Positions 43,714-52,356 of a DNA stretch of 64,000 nt are shown here, piece after piece. Location of the stretch: NCBI GenBank assembly GCA_046051225.1, contig JBJOOR010000001.1:310001-374000 (forward strand), given 5' to 3'. The stretch is from CAIODY01 sp046051225. Lineage in GTDB: Bacteria > Bacteroidota > Bacteroidia > Chitinophagales > CAIODY01. The notes under the pieces are model-generated. The model was given only the letters and a program-made list of their open reading frames with translations, was not told the origin of the DNA and made no database searches. The first letter of the stretch is position 1. Each line of letters begins with the position of its first letter. The translations under genes and the position numbers were made by a program.

Positions 43714-44718
43714 TTATGGTATTCTTTTGTACACTATCATTCTTAACAACATTTCTAACATCAATAAAATGGCTGCTGCTAAAGCAAATGGTGTAAACTT
43801 TTCAGCATAATGCTTAAAGCTTGTAACATCAATTCTTGTTTTTTCAAGCTTATCAATTTTTGCATAAATCTTTTTTAAACTTTCGTTTCCTGTGGCTCTA
43901 AAATATTCGCCATCGGTTTCGGTTGCAATTTTTCTTAATAAGGTTTCATCAATTTTCGATTCCATTTGTGTGTATTGTTTTCCAAATGGTGTTTGTATTG
44001 GATAAGGTACCATGCCCCACGAACCAGCGCCAATAGTATATACACGAATGCCGTAAGTTTTTGCTAATTCCATTCCTGTTTCAGGGTCAATTAATCCTGT
44101 ATTGTTTTCGCCATCAGTCATTAAAATAATTACACGGCTTTTTGCTTTCGAATCTTTTAATCTATCAACGGCAGTAGCCAAGCCCATTCCAATGGCCGTT
44201 CCATCTTCCACCATTCCGCTATGCAAATCTTTTAGCGCATTTTTTACAACAGCATGGTCGGTGGTGATGGGACATTGCGTAAAGCTTTCGCCGCTAAAAA
44301 TCACAACGCCAATTCTGTCGCTTTTTCTATCATCTACAAATTCGGATGCTATTTTTTTTACTGCTTCAATTCTGTTGGGTTTAAAATCTTCAGCCAGCAT
44401 ACTGCTCGACATATCCATGCTCATCACAATATCAATTCCTTCGGTAGTTTCTTCTCGGCTTTCAGATGTGTTTTGTGGTCGAGCTAATCCAATAACTAAA
44501 ACAATTATTGATGCCAATCTTAGTACAAATGGCGACCAAATTGTTTTTGTACGAAAAGTATAATTCGAAAATCCTTTAATTCCATTTGTGTTAGATAATT
44601 GAATGGTGGCGGCTTCATTTTTTCGTATCCATAATTTCCATGCAATCAGCACAGGCACCAGCAACAATAGCCAGAAAAACTGTGGATGAAGAAATTGATA
44701 TGTATGAAAAATATTCAT
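43714..44718 (-). CDS. batA: BatA-like VWA domain protein
   Basis: A 334-residue membrane protein. Two N-terminal helices (about 12-26, 62-78) are followed by a VWA domain with the MIDAS sequence SMDMSSSMLAEDFKPNRIEAV (DxSxS), the later ITTDHAVVKNAL and LMTDGENNTG strands, and a final helix (FTPFALAAAILLMLEMLLRM). It resembles the N-terminal half of the BatB-BatC protein, so the two are paralogues. It is thought to work in the envelope with the MoxR ATPase encoded upstream. Confidence 0.9.
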   Translation of the reverse strand: MNIFHTYQFLHPQFFWLLLLVPVLIAWKLWIRKNEAATIQLSNTNGIKGFSNYTFRTKTIWSPFVLRLASIIVLVIGLARPQNTSESREETTEGIDIVMSMDMSSSMLAEDFKPNRIEAVKKIASEFVDDRKSDRIGVVIFSGESFTQCPITTDHAVVKNALKDLHSGMVEDGTAIGMGLATAVDRLKDSKAKSRVIILMTDGENNTGLIDPETGMELAKTYGIRVYTIGAGSWGMVPYPIQTPFGKQYTQMESKIDETLLRKIATETDGEYFRATGNESLKKIYAKIDKLEKTRIDVTSFKHYAEKFTPFALAAAILLMLEMLLRMIVYKRIP

Positions 44719-44726
44719 TGTTTTTT

Positions 44727-44754
44727 ACCACATAGAAAAAGAAGAAAATCTATG
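44727..44754. repeat. Gene-less copy of the GxxExxY cassette end
   Basis: The 21 bp at 44727-44747 begin ACCACATAGAAA and match the right end of the GxxExxY cassette (reverse complement of 12719-12739) at 19 of 21 positions. An inverted CATAGA/TCTATG pair (44731-44754) closes it. No gene lies inside. It sits in the 55-bp spacer between batA and the upstream gene and looks like a solo end or collapsed element. Confidence 0.6.
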
Positions 44755-44773
44755 ATTCTTCTGTTCATTGTTT

Positions 44774-45712
44774 TTAAATCGGGTTTGATTGTTCCAACGG
44801 TTTTGTTTGTTCAATAAATTTTCTTGCCGAAATTAATGCTGCTTCATGTTCGTTAATTCCTGGTTTTGCTTTTGCAAATTTTACCATATCAGCCGATGAT
44901 AATAATTCGAATAATTGCATTCGGCTTGCGGCATCAATGCTGCTGTATTTCAATCGTTCCATCAATTCATCCGTTGTTGATTCAAGCGCCGCAATTTTAT
45001 ATTGTGTTTCTAAATATTCTCTTAAAATATCGGTAAGCGTTGTGTAATACAATTTTATTTCATCCTTCATTGGCAAGTTTTGTTTTTCTAATTCATCCAA
45101 TTTCATCATTGCTTTTTGATAAGGTGTATAATAAATTTCGGGTATAGCATTTTGCTGTTTTAATTTTCTTTTTCTGATTACTAAAAAATAAAACAATATT
45201 GCCAAAACAGCTGCCAACGCTAACCAAATTACAATTATATAAGGCAAATATTCACGAAAAGTGTAAGGAATATCTAATGGTTTTTTAATGGTTCTAATAT
45301 CTTTTAATGTATCAACAGCAATGCCTTTAAAGTGCAACGAAAAGGGTTGCGTTGTTAGCGTATCTATTTTATTATTATTGTTGATGTAAAATGTAAATGC
45401 AGGAAATGTATAATTGCCCGAATCGAAATTTGTGTATACCGCTTTTTGCGAAAATCCATTTATGGTAGTATCAATTTTTGAAGCACCTAATATTTCAAAA
45501 TGCGAACTTGTATCAGTGTTTAAATCTGCCCAAACAACGGGCAAATGTTTAGGATTATTTAATTGCAGATTTACAACAATGTGGTCGCCAATTGTATAAT
45601 TTGTTGAATCTGTTTTTGCTGATGCCGTAATGTTTTGTGCATACAAATTTGGTGAAAGGAAAACTCCAATCATCAACAAACAAAAAACTGTATGTATAAA
45701 TTTTAACTTCAT
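44774..45712 (-). CDS. Bat operon membrane protein, hypothetical
   Basis: A 312-residue protein with a signal peptide (MKLKFIHTVFCLLMIGVFLS...YAQ), a beta-rich extracytoplasmic domain resembling the first domains of BatD (ITASAKTDSTNYTIGDHIVVNLQLNNP), one membrane helix (about 160-182, LPYIIVIWLALAAVLAILFYFLV), and a cytoplasmic helical domain (YTPYQKAMMKLDELEKQNLP). This gene is regularly found between DUF58 and batA in Bacteroidota. Its role is unknown. I use the ATG at 45712 rather than 45733 because it starts the signal peptide cleanly. Confidence 0.8.
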   Translation of the reverse strand: MKLKFIHTVFCLLMIGVFLSPNLYAQNITASAKTDSTNYTIGDHIVVNLQLNNPKHLPVVWADLNTDTSSHFEILGASKIDTTINGFSQKAVYTNFDSGNYTFPAFTFYINNNNKIDTLTTQPFSLHFKGIAVDTLKDIRTIKKPLDIPYTFREYLPYIIVIWLALAAVLAILFYFLVIRKRKLKQQNAIPEIYYTPYQKAMMKLDELEKQNLPMKDEIKLYYTTLTDILREYLETQYKIAALESTTDELMERLKYSSIDAASRMQLFELLSSADMVKFAKAKPGINEHEAALISARKFIEQTKPLEQSNPI

Positions 45713-45718
45713 TTTATC

Positions 45719-45793
45719 GAACACAGATAACACTGATTCTTCTGATTTTAACTGATTTTTTTACTACTAACTAGTAACACATTAACTAATAAC
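45719..45793. repeat. Stutter repeats in the DUF58 - Bat membrane protein spacer
   Basis: CTGATT occurs three times in 25 bp (45733, 45742, 45752), followed by a separate stretch (45763-45793) whose reverse complement carries GTTATTAGTT, as at 8003-8012. No coding capacity. The two parts look like remains of different short intergenic elements set side by side. Confidence 0.5.
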
Positions 45794-45799
45794 CTTCTT

Positions 45800-46666
45800 C
45801 TATCGTTGCTTAAAATAATTTCTTAACAATGGCACATAATTATCGTGTGTGGCTATTTGCAAAGCACCTGCGCCATTTTTTTGAAATTGATTTTTAAATG
45901 TTGCCATGCTGTTTAAAAACGATTGACGATATTCTTCTCTAATTTTTTTACTATTAAAATCTGCTAAAAATGTTTTCCCCGTTTCTGCATCATACACATT
46001 CATCAATCCACTTACAGGTATTTGTCTTTCGGCTTCATCATAAATATTCAACCCAATTAAATCATGTTTTTTTGATGTTACTTTTAATGCCTCTTCATAA
46101 TTGCTACACATAAAATCGCTCAACAAAAACGTGATGCATCTTTTCTTCACCATATTGTTAAAGGCTTTCATGGCTTTGCCTACATCTGTTCCTTTATGTT
46201 TTGGTTCAAATACCAGCAATTCTCTAATCATTCTAAGAATGTGTGCCTTGCCTTTTTTAGGTGCAATAAATAATTCTGTTTCGCTGCTAAATAACATTAA
46301 GCCCACTTTGTCATTATTTTTAATAGCCGAAAATGCAAGCACAGCGCATATTTCAGCCATCAACTCATTTTTCATTTGCTGTTTTGTGCCAAACACACTA
46401 CTACCGCTTACATCTACCAACAACATTAAAGTTAGTTCACGTTCTTCTTCATATACTTTAATAAATGGTTGCTTAAATCTTGCCGTTACATTCCAATCAA
46501 TAGCCCTTACATCATCACCATATTGATATTCACGAACTTCGCTAAAACTCATACCCCTACCTTTAAACGCACTATGGTATTCACCTGCGAAGATGTGATT
46601 GCTCAAGCCTCGAGTTTTTATTTCGATTTTTCGAACACGTTTTAATATGTCGGATGTAGATAACAT
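45800..46666 (-). CDS. DUF58 domain protein (MoxR-associated)
   Basis: A 288-residue protein of the DUF58 family, the usual partner of MoxR ATPases. The signature is HSAFKGRGMSFSEVREYQYGDDVRAIDWNVTAR, followed by a VWA-like fold with LMLLVDVSGSSVFG. I place the start at the ATG at 46666 (MLSTSDILKRVRKIEI). The frame can be extended two codons to a TTG at 46672, but that lies inside the end of the inserted cassette at 46668. It is co-directional with moxR and the bat genes. Confidence 0.92.
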   Translation of the reverse strand: MLSTSDILKRVRKIEIKTRGLSNHIFAGEYHSAFKGRGMSFSEVREYQYGDDVRAIDWNVTARFKQPFIKVYEEERELTLMLLVDVSGSSVFGTKQQMKNELMAEICAVLAFSAIKNNDKVGLMLFSSETELFIAPKKGKAHILRMIRELLVFEPKHKGTDVGKAMKAFNNMVKKRCITFLLSDFMCSNYEEALKVTSKKHDLIGLNIYDEAERQIPVSGLMNVYDAETGKTFLADFNSKKIREEYRQSFLNSMATFKNQFQKNGAGALQIATHDNYVPLLRNYFKQR

Positions 46667-46667
46667 T

Positions 46668-47117
46668 GTCAATAGTCAACAGGCATTTGTCATTGGGGAA
46701 TACATTTTCACTCCTTTGTTTTACCTATTGATTTTATGTATGCATTTAGTTTGAAATGATTTTTCTCTAGTTCTGAAATTAATTCTTCAAATATTTTTTC
46801 TTCTATTAATTTTCTGTTTTTTGCTTTAGTTAAAAATGTTTTAGTTTCCATTAATGAACCTCTACTATAAAAACAAAACTGTTTATTTTCTTTAAATGAA
46901 TATCTGCCATATCCTTCCGAAATATTTGCCGCTATTGAATCTGCGGCTCTTACTAATTGATTGCCTAATGTAGATTTTGGAAAATAGTCCCATTAGTCAA
47001 CCATACCCCAAACCTTGTCGCCTATTTGCATTGCTATTTGATAAACTTCTAAATCTTCAAGTTTAAGCATATTTTTATTTTGTATTTCCTAATGACTAAT
47101 GTCAAATGACAATTGAC
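46668..47117. mobile_element. Cassette with 37-bp inverted-repeat ends carrying a four-helix-bundle gene
   Basis: The + strand at 46668-46704 (begins GTCAATAGTCAACAGG) and the reverse complement of 47117-47081 (begins GTCAATTGTCATTTGA) match at 29 of 37 positions without gaps. The 450-bp element ends 1 bp from the DUF58 start codon and 2 bp from the moxR stop, so it exactly fills the gap between two genes that normally adjoin. Its one gene, a four-helix-bundle protein, points the same way as the operon and is broken. No transposase and no clear target duplication are seen. Mobility is inferred. Confidence 0.58.
46708..47070 (-). pseudogene. Four-helix-bundle protein (S23/Avd-like), interrupted by a stop codon
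   Basis: From the ATG at 47070 the frame reads MLKLEDLEVYQIAMQI...WGMVD, then TAA at codon 26 (46995-46993), then continues WDYFPKSTLGNQLVRAADSIAANISEGYGRYS to a TGA at 46708, 120 codons in all. The QLVRAADSIAANISEGYGR segment is the signature of the four-helix-bundle family (TIGR02436; 23S rRNA intervening-sequence proteins, related to Avd of diversity-generating retroelements). A single A-to-T change (AAA to TAA) would explain the stop. Otherwise the frame is intact, so the loss is recent or the base is an error. Confidence 0.85.
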
Positions 47118-47119
47118 TA

Positions 47120-48121
47120 CTATGGAACTTCAACAGCATTTAAAATTTCATTGATAATATTTTCAGTAGTAATATTTTCTGCTTCAGCTTCATATGTTAG
47201 TCCGATTCTATGGCGCATTACATCATAACATACAGCTCTTACATCTTCAGGTATCACATATCCACGGCGCTTAATAAATGCATAAGCTTTTGCGGCCATA
47301 GCCAAATTTATACTTGCCCGTGGTGAGCCACCATAACTGATTAAAGATTTTAATCTTGGTAGTTTATAATCTTCGGGCTTACGAGTTGCAAATACAATAT
47401 CTAAAATATAGCGTTCAATTTTTTCATCCATGTACACCATCTTCACAGCATCACGAGCAGCCACAATTTGTTTTACATCCACCACCTGATTGATAACATT
47501 TTGTATTGCTTGTAAATTCTGACGAATAATTAATTGTTCTTCTTCTTTGGTTGGATATGTAATTACCACCTTCATCATAAATCTATCCATTTGTGCTTCG
47601 GGCAATGGATATGTTCCTTCTTGTTCAATAGGATTTTGGGTAGCTAAAACCAAAAATGGTTCTTCTAATTTAAATGTTGTATCGCCAATTGTTACTTGGC
47701 GTTCTTGCATGGCTTCCAACAATGCTGATTGCACTTTTGCAGGTGCACGATTTATTTCATCTGCCAAAATAAAATTGGCAAACACTGGTCCTTTTTTAAT
47801 GGTAAATTTATTTTCCTGCTGATTATAAATCATAGTACCAATTAAATCGGCAGGCAATAAATCGGGTGTAAATTGAATACGACTAAACTTACCATTAATG
47901 GCAGTACTTAATGTTTTAATGGCTAATGTTTTTGCCAACCCAGGTACACCTTCTAATAAAATATGACCTTGCGAAAGCAAACCAATCAACAATCTTTCAA
48001 TCATGTGTTTTTGACCAATGATTGTTTTTCCTGTTTCCATTATTATTAAATCTACAAATGCGCTTTCGGCAGCAATGCGTTCGTTAATGGCTCTAATATC
48101 TACGCTTGAAGTGTTTTCCAT
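47120..48121 (-). CDS. MoxR-family AAA+ ATPase
   Basis: A 333-residue ATPase of the MoxR group. Walker A is EGVPGLAKTLAIKT, Walker B is FILADEINRAPAKVQSALLEAM, sensor 1 is in VLATQNPIEQEGTYPLPEAQMDRF, and the C-terminal lid ends RGYVIPEDVRAVCYDVMRHRI. MoxR ATPases act as chaperones for VWA-domain partners, here DUF58, BatA and BatB-BatC, encoded downstream in the same operon. It is the first gene of that operon; a cassette of 450 bp separates it from the DUF58 gene. Confidence 0.94.
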   Translation of the reverse strand: MENTSSVDIRAINERIAAESAFVDLIIMETGKTIIGQKHMIERLLIGLLSQGHILLEGVPGLAKTLAIKTLSTAINGKFSRIQFTPDLLPADLIGTMIYNQQENKFTIKKGPVFANFILADEINRAPAKVQSALLEAMQERQVTIGDTTFKLEEPFLVLATQNPIEQEGTYPLPEAQMDRFMMKVVITYPTKEEEQLIIRQNLQAIQNVINQVVDVKQIVAARDAVKMVYMDEKIERYILDIVFATRKPEDYKLPRLKSLISYGGSPRASINLAMAAKAYAFIKRRGYVIPEDVRAVCYDVMRHRIGLTYEAEAENITTENIINEILNAVEVP

Positions 48122-48150
48122 TTTATTTTTAAATTGAAAAATTTGAGAGG

Positions 48151-48158
48151 CAAAAATA
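48151..48158 (-). promoter_or_regulatory. -7 promoter element of the moxR-bat operon
   Basis: The reverse strand reads TATTTTTG, matching TAnnTTTG, 29 bp before the moxR ATG at 48121. No good -33 box is seen. The rest of the 192-bp divergent gap to 48314 is AT-rich with no gene. Confidence 0.45.
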
Positions 48159-48313
48159 TACCTGATAAAAAATGGAAGATAATTTTAGCATTTACATTTT
48201 GTGAAACAAGTGTAAATTAAAAATTATAAAAATGTTAAACATATTTTATGATAAGACATTTTAGTATCACAATATTCAAAAAATATTTCCGTTTGAAAGT
48301 ATAAATTTACTGA

Positions 48314-49471
48314 ATGCAAAATTTTATAGAAAAGATAGAAGAAGTAAAACATCATTTTATAAAAAACGATGTTCATTTAGGATTTAGACGATTAATAGAT
48401 TGTGCTTTAGAAACACAGCATATGCAAGTGTTTCAGCAATGCATTGCATTAAATGAATGGAAAGAAAATGAAACTACTAACGCTAATGAAATAACTGAAA
48501 AATGTATTCAATTTTTAGATTCATTAAAAAAATATGAAGTAAAAAATAATGCATCAAAAAATATTTTAGCCCAAGCACAAGGCATTGAAAAAAGATTTAA
48601 TCGTGGCAATTTTAAATTAGGCACAATTGATATTGAAATAAATTTTGGTGATATATGGGGCTTGGTGGGCGAAAACGGAAATGGCAAAACCACGTTGCTG
48701 CGTATTTTAGCTAAAGATTTAAGTTATGATAATGGGTCGATAAAATATTATGCAGCCATAAATTCACTTAACGATTACGACCAACGAACACAATTAATTT
48801 ACATACCGCAGCGTACACCCAAATGGTTTGGATTATTAAAAACAAATTTAAAATATACAGCCACACATTACGGTATTGCTGGTGAAGAAAATGAATTATG
48901 GGTAATGATGATGATTATCAGATTTGGTTTGTATCCTTTTAGAAACCACAACTGGAGCGAACTTTCATCGGGTTATAAAATGCGATTTGAATTGGCAAGA
49001 ACATTTTTACGAAAACCAAAATTGCTTTTATTGGATGAACCATTGGCAAATTTAGATGTGCTTTCGCAACAAATTGTGTTAGAAGATTTAAAGTATATGG
49101 CAAAAAGTATTTCCAATCCTTTAGGCATTATTCTTAGTTCGCAACAATTATTTGAAGTTGAAAAAGTATCGGATAAAATTATTTTTTTAAAACAAGGTTC
49201 GCCAACATTATTACATGAAAAATTGCAACATGATGAAATTAAAAACTCGGTAATGGTTGAGCTTGAAATTGAAAACAACAGAACCGAATTAGAACAAGCT
49301 TTACAACCATTAACACTTACCAATATAAAATTTAATGGCGGACAATATATTGTTGAATACCAACATACAGAAGGATTACAGCCTATGCTCGAACTTTTAA
49401 TTAAGCACCATATTCGAATAAAATATGTAAGAGATATTTCAACTTCATCACGTAGATTATTTAACGCTTAA
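48314..49471 (+). CDS. ABC transporter ATPase with N-terminal extension
   Basis: A 385-residue protein. About 90 N-terminal helical residues of unknown type are followed by an ABC ATPase: Walker A GENGNGKTTLLR (about 120-131), a Q-loop in LIYIPQRTPKWFG, the signature ELSSGYKMRFELART and Walker B LLLLDEPLANLD. A C-terminal domain of about 100 residues follows. The signature has SSGYK rather than SGGQ, close to exporters such as CcmA or Abi-type ATPases. It lies 22 bp before a large membrane protein, which is its likely partner. Substrate unknown. Confidence 0.85.
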   Translation: MQNFIEKIEEVKHHFIKNDVHLGFRRLIDCALETQHMQVFQQCIALNEWKENETTNANEITEKCIQFLDSLKKYEVKNNASKNILAQAQGIEKRFNRGNFKLGTIDIEINFGDIWGLVGENGNGKTTLLRILAKDLSYDNGSIKYYAAINSLNDYDQRTQLIYIPQRTPKWFGLLKTNLKYTATHYGIAGEENELWVMMMIIRFGLYPFRNHNWSELSSGYKMRFELARTFLRKPKLLLLDEPLANLDVLSQQIVLEDLKYMAKSISNPLGIILSSQQLFEVEKVSDKIIFLKQGSPTLLHEKLQHDEIKNSVMVELEIENNRTELEQALQPLTLTNIKFNGGQYIVEYQHTEGLQPMLELLIKHHIRIKYVRDISTSSRRLFNA

Positions 49472-49493
49472 ACAAACCCAATACTATAATATC

Positions 49494-51197
49494 ATGTTTA
49501 AAAAATTTGAAAAATATTTATTAGAAAACAAACCCATTTATTACCAAACTAAATTTTGGCAAATGATGAGCGTAGCCATTTTTATTTGGTTGTTTAGTTG
49601 GGTGTGTGGGTTTATAGCTGTTGATATGGTTGAATTGCAGCGTAGTTCAATTCGTAATTTTTACTTTGGTTCGTTTGCTGTAGTACACGTTATTGTAGTG
49701 GTAATTGTGTATGTAATATGGGCTTTAGCATTTTTTAAAACCAATGCCATTCAGCATTTTTATCCGTTATCAAAATTTTATCATCATAAATTATTTATAC
49801 AAATTGTAGTGCCAGCCTTGCTTTTAGTATCGGCTTATTATCCATATACGTATGGTATTATTGTGCATACAAAATTAATTTTAAATAAAACAGAGCTTAT
49901 AAATGATGCATTGGCGGCAAACAAAGCCTATCCATTTTTAGTACAATCTAAAGATGCTTATAATTTAGAAGAACGCATTTATCCATCGCCATTTCCTGTT
50001 AGCATAATTAAAAAAAATGATAACAATGAATGGGTACAGCCCAATATTTATTACCATATAAAATATACCAATAACAGAATTGATACCAATGGCTTAGCAT
50101 ACTTTAATCCTGCGGCTTGCAACAGCAAAACCAGAATAGATGATGATGAATATATTTTATATACATCGCACAACGAATCGGTAAAATACGATTCTTGTCA
50201 TATTGAAAATTATACTTTAATCGACACGTTTATTATTCCATCTCAACAAATAGTAAAACATTATCGTGATGTATTAAATTTCTCATCGTTAATGATTCAA
50301 CAAAATTATTTGCCACTCGATTCCTTTGTAAGCCTTACGGATAAAGATTATTATCAAAAATATTTAGTTGCCGATGTACATCAAATTGTAAACACAAAAA
50401 ATGCAAAAGCCATTAACGATAGATTAAATGCATTTTTAATGGTGTGTGATAAATATAAAATTAAGCACACTATTGTACCACAAACTATTACCGATTATTT
50501 AATCAAAAATGATTTTAAGATTAGATACAATTTAACAACCAACAACAATTACAACTTGGTTTATCCCGAAGTCGAAACGGCTGTGGCAGATGAATCGGCA
50601 ATGGTAGAAACTGCCCGTGAAAAAAACGCTGCTGAAGAAAAATATTTGGGCTATGTTGAATTTGAATCTATCTCGAACATTTATAACAATTACAATCAAG
50701 CCATACATTACGATTTTGAAAATGGAATTTGTTGGGTGCTTATTTCTTTAGCCTTATTTCTTGCCACGTTTATTGTGTTAGCGCATAGTGTTGATGGTGT
50801 TTCGGGTTTGTTAAGCATTCCTGCCACTGGCATCATTTTATTATTTTGCGGATTAATTGCCATTGCCGTACGTCATGAATCAAGCCTTTTGTTTGTTTAT
50901 TTTATTGTCGCTTCGTTTTTTATTGGGTTTGGGTTTTATAGCGTACGACCTTCATCAATAAGCCGACGACTAACTACCATATTTATGTTGTTTGGGTTTT
51001 ATGCCATTCCATTTTTTGCCACTTTGTTATTTTTTATTGTTCATGAATTTTCGAAAAAAAGTAATAAAAATTTATGTAGCGATAGTTATGTAGTGTACGG
51101 CTATGAAGTACAGCCCTTGCATATTATTTTGGTATACATAGTATTATTGTTGTTGTATTTGCCGCTGCTTAAAAAACTAAAAGCCAAAGAGGAATAG
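49494..51197 (+). CDS. Multi-pass membrane protein, probable ABC permease partner
   Basis: A 567-residue protein. Three N-terminal helices (about 23-45, 57-82, 102-122) are followed by an extracytoplasmic domain of about 280 residues and at least five C-terminal helices (from NGICWVLISLALFLATFIVLA to LHIILVYIVLLLLYLPLL). I recognise no named family. The pairing with the ATPase is by adjacency (22-bp gap, same strand) and by the membrane topology, which suits an ABC exporter or a mechanotransmission-type system. Confidence 0.7.
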   Translation: MFKKFEKYLLENKPIYYQTKFWQMMSVAIFIWLFSWVCGFIAVDMVELQRSSIRNFYFGSFAVVHVIVVVIVYVIWALAFFKTNAIQHFYPLSKFYHHKLFIQIVVPALLLVSAYYPYTYGIIVHTKLILNKTELINDALAANKAYPFLVQSKDAYNLEERIYPSPFPVSIIKKNDNNEWVQPNIYYHIKYTNNRIDTNGLAYFNPAACNSKTRIDDDEYILYTSHNESVKYDSCHIENYTLIDTFIIPSQQIVKHYRDVLNFSSLMIQQNYLPLDSFVSLTDKDYYQKYLVADVHQIVNTKNAKAINDRLNAFLMVCDKYKIKHTIVPQTITDYLIKNDFKIRYNLTTNNNYNLVYPEVETAVADESAMVETAREKNAAEEKYLGYVEFESISNIYNNYNQAIHYDFENGICWVLISLALFLATFIVLAHSVDGVSGLLSIPATGIILLFCGLIAIAVRHESSLLFVYFIVASFFIGFGFYSVRPSSISRRLTTIFMLFGFYAIPFFATLLFFIVHEFSKKSNKNLCSDSYVVYGYEVQPLHIILVYIVLLLLYLPLLKKLKAKEE

Positions 51198-52331
51198 TTA
51201 ATGCAATAAAGGCGTTGAGTACCAACTTGTAGAACGGTGGCTGTCTTCGGGCTTTATGCGTTCGTCCAATGTACCATAAAATGTTTCAGACGATGTGCTA
51301 TAAAAAAGTTGTCTGCGCTCTAATGCGCCCATTCTTCCTCTATAATCCATTGTAAATTGGATGGCATGGGTAACGGGATTAATTTTATAACAAAACTCGT
51401 GATCAACCCAAAAATAAGTTTGCTCACGGCAGGTGTCTCTGTTGGTATTTTCATCAGTTGAATATACTTTGTAATGCACAGCATATTTAACCACACAATC
51501 CTGTTTAATGCTATAACCCAACAATGCACTACATTTATTTACACAGCTATATTGCTGATACACTGCCCACTCCAACGCTTTTCCATCGCCATTATAATCA
51601 TCTAAAAATAAAATTTTAGCAAGCCCATCATCGGTTTCGTTACCACCTATTGTATGATAAGTTAAGCCGCCCACTTCTTCTTTAAATTTTGGATTTGCAA
51701 TTACTAAAGGCATATTAAAACACACCAACTCTGATTTAATAGTTTTTGTTTTTTGGGTGCTATCCACTTCGTTATATTCAACCCATTCTTCTAGCGATTC
51801 TGTATTTATAATTTTCATCTTGGTTATATCAACCAACGAAAAATTAACAATACCATTTATAAAACATTTGCCCGATGCCACATCAGGACAACAATACAAA
51901 TCATCAGGAGATATTTCAAATGTAATATTTGTCATCCATAATATAATAGCTCTGTTGGGTATTCCTTTTTCAGCCAAATATTCCACTTCAACTATTCTTG
52001 ATTTTGGTGGCAAATGCAATTTTTGTTGTAATGCTTTATAGCCTTTCATTATTTTTTCTTTTTCATAAAAAAGCCTATACACACTAGCTGTTTTATATTG
52101 GTTGCAAGTATTGCTATCTGTTATTTTGCCGTTTAAAAAAAGCTCATAATCATTATATAACGAATCTATAACATCGCCATTTTCTATTTTAAATCTCGAG
52201 CTATCTACAATCATTTTTGTAATAAAATTAATGGGCGGCGTATCATTTTTATTTTTGTTTTTATGCAAAAATAAAATAGAAATAATAGCTACTATCAGTA
52301 ACAATAAAACCAAAAAAATATTTTTTTTCAT
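51198..52331 (-). CDS. Hypothetical exported protein
   Basis: A 377-residue protein with an N-terminal hydrophobic helix (about 4-22, FLVLLLLIVAIISILFLH) that is either a signal anchor or a signal peptide. The rest is soluble and rich in cysteine (DLYCCPDVASGKCF, QQYSCVNKCSALL, DTCREQTYF), consistent with an oxidising compartment. A late strand, ILFLDDYNGDGKALEW, resembles an EF-like/FG-GAP acidic loop. I know no family. The stop is one base from the convergent membrane protein gene at 51197. Confidence 0.65.
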   Translation of the reverse strand: MKKNIFLVLLLLIVAIISILFLHKNKNKNDTPPINFITKMIVDSSRFKIENGDVIDSLYNDYELFLNGKITDSNTCNQYKTASVYRLFYEKEKIMKGYKALQQKLHLPPKSRIVEVEYLAEKGIPNRAIILWMTNITFEISPDDLYCCPDVASGKCFINGIVNFSLVDITKMKIINTESLEEWVEYNEVDSTQKTKTIKSELVCFNMPLVIANPKFKEEVGGLTYHTIGGNETDDGLAKILFLDDYNGDGKALEWAVYQQYSCVNKCSALLGYSIKQDCVVKYAVHYKVYSTDENTNRDTCREQTYFWVDHEFCYKINPVTHAIQFTMDYRGRMGALERRQLFYSTSSETFYGTLDERIKPEDSHRSTSWYSTPLLH

Positions 52332-52356
52332 ACAAGAAGAATAGGATTTTTTATCT

